This document shows, piece after piece, positions 56,854-64,000 of a stretch of DNA of 64,000 nucleotides. The position numbers were made by a program, and so were the translations under genes. The DNA comes from Selaginella moellendorffii (lineage: Eukaryota > Streptophyta > Lycopodiopsida > Selaginellales > Selaginellaceae). The stretch lies in assembly GCF_000143415.4 (NCBI RefSeq), contig NW_003314313.1:266418-330417 (forward strand). Reading direction: 5' to 3'. Position 1 is the stretch's first letter. Each line of letters opens with the position of its first letter. Under the pieces are notes generated by a model. The model was not told the origin of the DNA, did no database searches, and was given only the letters and a program-made list of their open reading frames with translations.

Positions 56854-58154
56854 CTAGCAGATTTTTGCCTTGGAGAAATCCATTTCCGGGTGCTGCCACA
56901 GCCAAAACCAAAATGAGAAAAGAAATCCCAAAACGCAAAACAGAAAAGCTTTCACCTGTGCCATGAACTTCTTGAGCATCTCTTGCTTTTGCTGGTCTTC
57001 GGAGCTTGGCAATCCCATCGCCTTCTGCCGCTGGTCGTACTGCAAAACGAGGGAGACGAAGTAAGCCAAGCAGCGAACAAAGAGAGAAATGAAATGAAAT
57101 ACCATCATCTTCTCCACGGTCTGCCGAGTCTCTGCGTCCAAATCCCCCAGCTTGCTGTTCTCCGGCTCAACCTTTTGAGTGTCAATCTCTGGCTCGCCTT
57201 TCACAACGTTTTTCCACCACTCCATCCTGTTCGTCTTGGTGAGGAGGATAGAAAGGAACTTCTCCGCTTCCTTCTTTCCATCGCCAGCATCTAGATTGAG
57301 AGCAAGAAAATCATCCAACTCTTGATAAACAACCAGCAACACATACCAATGCTCCAGAAGCAGTCGTCCACCTTGACGGATGCATAGAGATCGCCCTGAT
57401 AACAGAAAAAGCAACAGTGTGAGAGAATAGGAAAGAGAATCCCTTCACTCACCTCGAGAATTGGCGGCTGACCCTTGAGCCCAGCTTTCAGATGGTTCTT
57501 CTTAATGTCACAGACGATATCTCGCGCCTTGATCTCTTTTGCAACGGGGATTTGCACCGTCAGCTCACTTAATGTTTGCGTCCACGAATACTTTTCGAGA
57601 TCGGCACCATTTCCAGCATTAATCTCTGCAAGAACACAAATATTGTAAGCGGGAAGAAAAACCCAAGAACCGAAAGGATCAAGCAAAGAACCAACTAAAG
57701 CAAAGAACAAAATAAACTTACTCAATCCGGTAGAGTCAGAACTCTCCACTTCCTTGACTTCGTTCTTGGTTTCCTGGACAGCCGCCGACGCCGATTGCTT
57801 GCCACTTGATCCACCGCCGCTGGCCTTATGCTTGTGCTCGCTCTCGAAATCCCGCGACGGCGCCGCCTCGGGCACCGGCACCGCATTCTTCTTCTTGCCA
57901 TCGACGCGCCGCCTCTTGGCGCTAGACACGATCTCCGACAGCTGCCTCTCGAAGTATTCGTCGGGGAAGGCGGCCGAGCGGCGCGTGAGAAAGCCGATTA
58001 CCGTTTTGAGCAGCTCCAGCGGCTGATCATTGTGCTCCTTGAGCAGCGCCTCCAAAATCTTGTCGTGAGCAGCATTGCCGGAGTCCGACGGAGGAGCCGC
58101 GGCGACGGGCTTGGGGACCTCGGCCTCCTCCTCTACCTCAGAGATGATCGCCAT
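56854..58154 (-). CDS. NUDC: NudC / BOBBER-type co-chaperone
   Basis: It has several short-intron exons. Exon 1 (58154-57722) has an acidic start ([16 protein letters not shown]), the NudC N-terminal helical domain ([40 protein letters not shown]) and a Lys/Ser linker. Then comes the CS domain: [102 protein letters not shown]. The end, [20 protein letters not shown] to [12 protein letters not shown], is the family's signature tail. NudC proteins assist Hsp90 and dynein-linked transport; plant BOBBER homologues act in development and heat tolerance in the cytosol. No lesion is seen. Two CCCTAAA telo-box cores lie just upstream (58162-58168, 58178-58184), common in plant housekeeping promoters. 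Confidence 0.93.
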
Positions 58155-58830
58155 CGCCCTGCCCTAAACTAGTTAGCCCTAAAAGCAAAAACAATTAAAT
58201 ATCATCGCAGCCGTCCGTCTTTAGAAACAAATCTTGGTCGATAATTTTTACTTAAATTTTGACATGAGAAAACCTCGCCACGTTGAATTAATTAAATTTC
58301 GCCATGAGAGAACCGATCCCCAGGTGCCATTTGCCTTCAATGGGAAAATGTTTGAGGCATTTTGTTTTTCCTTTCCTTGCTAAAATTATGATTTGGGACT
58401 AGCTTTGACTATCGGATGCTGGCACGCTCGGTGCAAATCGTTGTGGGCGATCCGGAAACACTGAAAGCAGGGGTTGAAGGTTATCTCCTACAAGATTATC
58501 TGCTGCGGATCATATATCATCCAGGTTGGCGTAATTTCGCATAAACTTGCTTCATCAGAAGTTCTCATGTGTTTTTGTGTGCGTGCCGGAGCAGCAAGAG
58601 CAAAAGCTGGTCGTGGCGAAATTCATTCCTGGGAGAGGTGAAGCTATCAGAGGCTATGATCCCTCCAAGTCAACTTTGAGTGGGAACAACAATGCCGACT
58701 TCTCAGGTCTGTTTAGAAATGCTGCACCCCAAACCAGCCATTTGCTTTGGGGTGTGAAGCTTTTGCATTTTCAGTCGTGACTGGTTCGTTTGTTAGCTTG
58801 TGGCGATGGTGAATTTCGAGAACTGGTTTT

Positions 58831-59679
58831 TTGGCGAATATTCCAATCCCTAAATTCCTATTCTTCCTTAAAGGATGGCGGCTGGATTGGGCGGCGTTGG
58901 CGGCATTGGCGAGGAGGAGTGGTCCTGTCCGGGTGAGGAGATATTACAGCGTCGCACAGCCAAGCGATGACGACTACAACTGCTACAAATCCCTCGTCAA
59001 CCTGCTCATGGAGCGTCTCTCTTTCCGCGTGGAATACCACATGGACATGATCCTCGACTTCTCCTTCTACCAGCGATTCGCCCGTGTCGCGACTGGCAGC
59101 GCCCGTGGTCTGAAATACCCGGCTCTCTTCATGGAGAACTTCTTCATTGCGGACGAGGATCCATACTTCGACTACCCAGGCCCGGCACCGGGCAAGGAAT
59201 GGGTGGCGCGCCTCTCCCCGCTGCTGGACGAGTGGGACGATCTGCCGACGAAGGAGCTGTGGCCGGCGATGGAGTTTGCGCAGAGGCTGGCGTGTGCTGC
59301 CGAGAGGGAAGTCTTTGCCGCGAGCGCGACGAGCTCGACAAGCTTCACAGAGTGGAGGGACGGTGTGCGCACGGTGGCTATGGATATCAATATGCAGTGG
59401 GAGTGCGCGGTTTGGGATTTCCGCTTCAAGAGACTGGCAAAGTGCGTGTGGGGGAGCAAACGAGAGTATGATTTTGTTCCCATTGACAAGCTGGACGCCG
59501 AGAGCTATTTCAGAGCCAAGGACGCTCTGGAGCGAGCACGAAAGGTAGTGGAGGCTGGCGCTCCAAGCTTTCCCGGTTTGCTCCCGCTGGCTGAGTCGCA
59601 GCTCCCGGTTGTGGCGAGGCTGGTGGAGCACCAGGCGCGGAAGCTCAGAATAGAAAATGAAAAATTCCAACATTTTTAA
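58831..59679 (+). CDS. mitochondrial-type family protein, copy C (282 aa, shifted start)
   Basis: This is a long open frame with the family body: RRYYSVAQPSDDDYNCYKSL, LMERLSFRVEYHMDMILDFS, YPALFMENFFIADEDPYFDY, EWVARLSPLLDEWDDLPTKE, FVPIDKLDAESYFRAKDALE, ending LRIENEKFQHF. The family's usual ATG (58874-58876) is out of frame because of one extra G in ATTGGGCGGC (about 58889). In frame, the first ATG is at 58831, giving an unusual N-terminus (MANIPIPKFLFFLKGW). The leader motif is altered to CTTCCTTAAAGG. The protein may be made with a changed presequence, or not at all. It belongs to a subgroup with copy D, with Ala-Asp-Glu-Asp in place of Gly-Glu-Gly-Asp. Confidence 0.6.
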   Translation: MANIPIPKFLFFLKGWRLDWAALAALARRSGPVRVRRYYSVAQPSDDDYNCYKSLVNLLMERLSFRVEYHMDMILDFSFYQRFARVATGSARGLKYPALFMENFFIADEDPYFDYPGPAPGKEWVARLSPLLDEWDDLPTKELWPAMEFAQRLACAAEREVFAASATSSTSFTEWRDGVRTVAMDINMQWECAVWDFRFKRLAKCVWGSKREYDFVPIDKLDAESYFRAKDALERARKVVEAGAPSFPGLLPLAESQLPVVARLVEHQARKLRIENEKFQHF

Positions 59680-59685
59680 GTGATC

Positions 59686-60549
59686 TTACCCACCGAGGTA
59701 GCGGCATTTTGCCGAGAATCACGATCTAGAAGGGTGTTCGATTTAATGCCGTGCGGCGACATCGTATCTTGGACGGCGATTATTGTTGCATTGGCAAGAC
59801 ACGGCAGTGTGGAGATCTTCGAGCAGATGCCACAGAGAAACAGGAACGCGATACTGGAAGCTTATGCTCAGAATGGGCATCTGGAGGATGCGAGGCTTGT
59901 CTTCGATCGAATGCCTCACAGGGACATCATCTCGTGGAATGGAATGGTAGAGGCGTACACTCACAGGAAAATGGTGATCCGAGCCAAGGTTACCTTGGAT
60001 TCGATGCCGCAGCGAAACAATCTCTCCTGGAACACCATCGCTGCGGCGTATGCCCTGGCGGAAAAATGCACCATAGTTCAGCGTCTCTTTGACACCATGC
60101 CAGTGAAGAACACCGTACTTCGGCAATGTATGCCCAGTCCGGGCATATCGATCGAGCAATGGAGATCTTCCACGGCATGCTGGCTGCTGGATTGGAACCG
60201 GACGAGGTCTACTTAGTGATGCCACGCAGGGAAGCTCGATCGAGGGTGGAACTACTTTGCTCTCATGACTAGGGAGTTTAAGCTGGTGCCTTGGGCAGAG
60301 CACTACTACTGCATGGTGGATGTTCTTCGGTGGGTCGGGCAGCTCAAGCTGGCTGAGAGTCTGGTCAGCAGCATGCCCTTTGTTCCAGATAGCAAGGTTT
60401 GGGGATTGGTGTGTGTGCTGCAAGACCAAGAGATGGAGCGAGGGCTAAGAAAGCATTTGAGATTGCTCCTTATGTATTGCTGTGTAATCTCTCCTTCACC
60501 TGGGAAAGATCCAACCTCTGCGAGTGCGCTGATAGAATTGCGGAGATGA
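59686..60549 (+). pseudogene. PLS-type PPR gene fragment, frame-shifted
   Basis: PPR repeats read RRVFDLMPCGDIVSWTAI, AILEAYAQNGHLEDARLVFD, RMPHRDIISWNGMVEAYTH, MPQRNNLSWNTIAAAYALAE, FDTMPVKNTV. After a frameshift near 60120 they continue AYAQSGHIDRAMEIFHGMLA. A third frame carries E-motif phrases (YYCMVDVLRWVGQLKLAESL, SSMPFVPDSKVWG) and finally KKAFEIAPY. Such proteins bind organelle RNA; this copy cannot be full length. It starts right after family copy C, and the same junction recurs at 63930-64000. Confidence 0.8.
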
Positions 60550-60559
60550 TATTTCATGC

Positions 60560-62030
60560 CATCGCATCAAAAAGCTCCCTGGTACTGTGGATCTGCTCCT
60601 TCTTGCCAAAACCCTGGATCATCGTGTTCCAGGATGCAAGAATGCCTGAATCATCGTGTTCTTTGACACAAGATTGAGCTACGGCTTGTGATCAAACATT
60701 TCCTTGGCTTGCCTAGCCTGGGAGAAATACTGCGATCATACCATTCCAGGAGATGAGATCTTCTGCCGGCATCGCATTTAAAATTGCCTTCATCGCCTGG
60801 AAATCCTGCCTCCATCGCCATTCCACACCATAACATTGCACTGGGGCGGAATAAAGCTTGGGCGGCATCAAATTGCCTGTTGTGAGTATATTCCAGCTGT
60901 GGGTGTTGGGCTGGAAGATGTAGTTGAATATTTTCGTGCGGTTGGGAGAGATGATTTTTTTGAGGTGGGAGTGTTCACAACCAAGTGGAAGTTTTTATTT
61001 ACAAATTTTCCTTCTAAAGAACAAAGATATTTTGATAAAGTAGCTTAATTACATAAAGATACACTACTCTTGAGAACTTTTATGCCAGTGATCGCTCTTG
61101 ACAAACAAAGTGAGTTGCACATTCACAATTTGCATAGTGCTTTAGTTCTAAAATTAAAGGAGTTCAAATTTTTTGTGGCATATCACAAACTTTTGCAAGT
61201 TTCTAGAAAACAAAAATTTAGTCACTCCCCATCTCTAACGACAGCCAAAAAAAAAAAGTATACTGCATTTACATGAAGGAATCACAAGAAAATCAATTGC
61301 AAGTAATATCCTTATGATGTATAAAACATATATAACACACCAAACATGCTCAATATGTTGCAAGGTAGAGAGTGATGAACATATGCAAGAAAATATTCAA
61401 AGCAAACCTAATTTTTTGTCAACATCTTCTGAATAAAACTCATGTCTTGAGTACCCCAACAATATACCATATTATTTTCTACTGGTATATTGTATATTAT
61501 TTTCTACTGCATTATTGTCAACTCCTACGTCCTTTACACTGGCCAAATCCACATTTATCCTGTGTGTATGTGTTCAAAATCACATGCATACTATAACACG
61601 TGACTATAATGAGTTGCCCCAGGTTTCAAGGCATAAGCATAGAATCCATACAATAGAGTTATAAAGGAAGACAATATAAATAGTATATAAGCTAGTATTT
61701 GAGAATTCATGAGGCAAGCTGGGCCTCACCTCTGTGTTTCAAAGTGTTTACACAACCTTGCTAAGATGCAATTACTACAAAAATTTATATAGTGCATAAG
61801 ACTCTGTATAAGTGCCTTTGCTGTAACCTATTCAAACTAAAGGCTCCACATTTGTATAAAGTGCCTTTAGTGATAGCTTTATTAGTTTGAATCTAACTCA
61901 AAACCTCCTATGTTGGTAGTCTGTTTGCTAGCTTGTGTTTAAAAGGCATTTTCAAAAAACACCCATTTTTGCAAGGTACTCCTACAATTACTGCTACATT
62001 CCTGGTGTAGTTTCTTCTCATCTGTTTTTG
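60560..62030. other. AT-rich intergenic DNA
   Basis: No supported gene is seen. A frame at 60836-61048 ends in a plausible phrase (EYFRAVGRDDFFEVGVFTTK), but it is short and isolated. The rest is AT-rich without recognised repeats. Confidence 0.5.
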
Positions 62031-62298
62031 TGTGCATAGGAATACAAGCTCTAGTAAAAGCTGGTTGTGGCGAAATTCATTCCTGGGAGAGGGGAAGCTG
62101 TCAGTGGCTATGATCCCTCCTCAAAGTATTGAAGAGAGAAGCCATAACTCGGAGCAACAATGAGGTCCGTGTTTCCTCACTTTTGTCTGTCCGTAGCAAA
62201 GAGTTACATAGTCTTTCGTTGTTCCAGTGTTTGTACGCAGTTTCTGTTCTTCAATTAGTTTTATGTGTTTATGGCGATGAAATTTCGAGACCGCCTAT

Positions 62299-63935
62299 TC
62301 TGCCCTAAAAGATACGATGTTGGCGGCATTAGCGAGGACATATTACAGCGTCGCACAGCCAAGTGATGACGACTACAACTGCTACAAATCCCTCGTCAAC
62401 CTGCTCACTCTTTCCGCGTCGAATACCACATGGACACGATCCTCTACTTCTCCTTCTACCAGCGATTCGCCCGTGTCGCCTCTTCATGGAGAACTTCTTC
62501 ATTGCGGACGAGGATCCATACTTCGACTACCCAGGCCCGGCGCCGGGCAAGGAATGGGTGGCGCGACTCTCCCCGCTGCTGGACGAGTGGGACGATCTGC
62601 CGACGGAGGAGCTGTGGCCGGCGATGGAGTTTGCGCAGAGGCTGGCGTGTGCTGCCGAGAGGGAAGTCTTTGCCGCGAGCGCGACGAGCTCGACAAGCTT
62701 CACAGAGTGGAGGGACGGTGTGCGCACGGTGGCTATGGATATCAATATGCAGTGGGAGTGCGCGGTTTGGGATTTCCGCTTCAAGAGACTGGCAAAGTGC
62801 GTGTGGGGGAGCAAACAAGAGTATGATTTTGTTCCCATTGACAAGCTGGACGCCGAGAGCTATTTCAGAGCCAAGGACGTGTGAGGATGTAGTACATCCG
62901 AGATCACCGTACGGCTGAGACACGTGGTGACACGTGGTGGATCTGGAGAGTCACGACTCTCACCTCTGTATGTATGGCGATGACGATATCTGAGCAAGAG
63001 AGTTTTTTCTCTTCTTCCTTGGTTTACAACATGGTATCAGAGATCAGGGATTAAATCCTGGGCTGAATGGAGGAGGAAGAGGAGGAAGACGACAAGCCCC
63101 CTGATCTGGAGCGGCTGTGAATTGCAAATATCAAGATGGAAGTTTTCTTGTTTATTTTGTCTTGTGTAGGCAACCCTAAAATGGAGGCGGTTCTTGATCA
63201 AGACTGGCCTGGATTTGAATTGGAAGGGTTGCGGCATTGCTTGCTACCGCTGGAGACGATCTGATGCCCCTGCTGCTACAAGGGAAGGCTTCCTTGGGCT
63301 GGAGATTTTCTGATGCTGCCACGAGGCTTTTGTTCTTCCTGGGAATTGCTGTGCGCAAAGGCCTTGAGGCTGATGGAGAGATCACATTTGAGTGGGGGGA
63401 CATGGAACAAGATGCTGGTTCCTGACGGGTCCTGATACAAGCTGGGCTGTGTGCAAGCTTGGGTACCTTGGAACATGCTGCTACTCTTGTTCAACACCAC
63501 AAGATGCTGATTTCATGAGCTCAGCTTTTCTCGGCTGAGTGGGGGGAGTGAGATAGGTTTCCCAGTGGTTTAGCATTAGTTAGTTTCTTTTTTCTGATCC
63601 AGCCTTCGCACGCTGATCTCGGCTGAGTGGGGGTGTGAGGATGTAGTACATCCGAGATCACCGTACGGCTGAGACACGTGGTGACACGTGGTGGATCTGG
63701 AGAGTCACGACTCTCACCTCTGTATGTATAGCGATGACTATATCTGAGCGAGAGAGTTTTTTCTCTTCTTCCTTGGTTTACAACAGGACGCTCTGGAGCG
63801 AGCACGAAAGGTGGTGGAGGCTGGCGCTCCGAGCTATCCCAGTTTTCTCCCGCTGGCTGAGTCGCAGCTCCCGGTTGTGGCGAGGCTGGCGCGGAAGCTC
63901 AGAATAGAAAATGAAAAGTTCAAAATTTTTAAGTG
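62299..63935 (+). pseudogene. mitochondrial-type family, copy D, interrupted by TRIM 2
   Basis: The leader motif (62299-62313) and ATG at 62317 are intact, giving MLAALARTYYSVAQPSDDDY. A deletion of about 10 bp near 62405 shifts the frame. A second deletion removes the segment before MENFF. The body then resumes (FIADEDPYFDYPG to LDAESYFRAKD) until TRIM 2 interrupts at 62880. The rest of the gene (ALERARKVVEAGAP to LRIENEKF) follows the element from 63786. It is nearly identical to copy C over the 3' half, so duplication C-D is recent and the TRIM insertion is later still. Confidence 0.9.
62880..63785 (+). mobile_element. TRIM 2 (906 bp) inserted in family copy D
   Basis: The two 152-bp LTRs (62880-63031, 63634-63785) start TGTGAGGATG and end GGTTTACAACA, and differ at three positions. 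A perfect 5-bp target duplication, GGACG, occurs at 62875-62879 and 63786-63790; copy C has the unoccupied site. A primer-binding site TGGTATCAGAG (63032-63042) directly follows LTR 1, and a GTGGGGG tract precedes LTR 2. Each LTR carries two G-box CACGTG motifs (62921, 62931; 63675, 63685) and two small hairpins (GGATGTA/TACATCC; GAGAGT/ACTCTC). The 602-bp interior has one 62-codon frame with no retroviral motif. Confidence 0.95.
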
Positions 63936-63945
63936 ATCTTACCCA

Positions 63946-64000
63946 CGCCATGCGCGAGCGAAATCTCGTCGCCTGGAACGCGATGCTAGAGAATCACGAT
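63946..64000 (+). pseudogene. start of a second PPR fragment (runs off the window)
   Basis: The last 55 bases read THAMRERNLVAWNAMLENHD, a PPR motif. The sequence around GAGAATCACGAT matches 59710-59730, so the C-plus-PPR unit is repeated as D-plus-PPR. It is cut off by the window end. Confidence 0.7.

Overview
The window looks like nuclear DNA of a lycophyte, very probably Selaginella. Coding genes carry many introns of only about 50-70 bp. The families present (a P5-type ATPase of the ATP13A kind, a CYP88-like P450, NudC/BOBBER, a plastid aldo-keto reductase, PLS-type PPR fragments and a HET-domain protein) fit an early vascular plant. Gene islands with higher GC alternate with AT-rich, transposon-filled stretches. 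The species is inferred from gene content and intron style only.

Region 1 (0.36-17.5 kb) is a gene island full of damaged genes. It holds an unknown 255-aa gene; a P5-type ATPase with a frameshift, an in-frame stop and a fold-back repeat; two tandem copies of a small three-TM protein gene, one with stop codons and one split by a hAT transposon; a fused short-chain dehydrogenase / medium-chain reductase gene that has lost both nucleotide-binding exons; a CYP88-like P450 that is open throughout but has Phe in place of the heme-ligating Cys; a small MGN-start protein; and an apparently intact chloroplast aldo-keto reductase. A patch at 1.36-1.81 kb is stitched together from pieces of the 10.5 kb intergenic promoter and the P450 gene.

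Region 2 (17.5-34.8 kb) is repeat-rich. A complete TRIM element (18.5-19.3 kb) with a perfect target-site duplication is followed by a nested set: a minus-strand LTR element A (about 20.0-31.85 kb, no coding capacity left) contains an inverted LTR B (22.7-24.3 kb) and an LTR-B element (27.4-31.56 kb), which itself carries a solo LTR C with a perfect target-site duplication.

Region 3 (34.8-46.8 kb) has two diverged copies of an unknown secretory/multi-TM protein gene (442 and 479 aa) on either side of a HET-domain protein gene (677 aa model), with duplicated flanking blocks and gene relics. This arrangement is the best candidate for an undescribed system: HET domains are best known from fungal allorecognition. 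Its right edge is made of fragments of LTR A and LTR B, the latter holding a MITE.

Region 4 (46.8-64 kb) is a young segmental-duplication cluster. Six copies or fragments of one unknown family with a mitochondrial-type presequence lie in 17 kb: two apparently intact, one with a shifted start, three degraded. They share a short leader motif and are interspersed with co-duplicated aldo-keto reductase fragments, PPR pseudogenes, a Ty3/gypsy relic and one clean single-copy gene, NudC. The last copy is interrupted by a second TRIM element with a perfect 5-bp target-site duplication.
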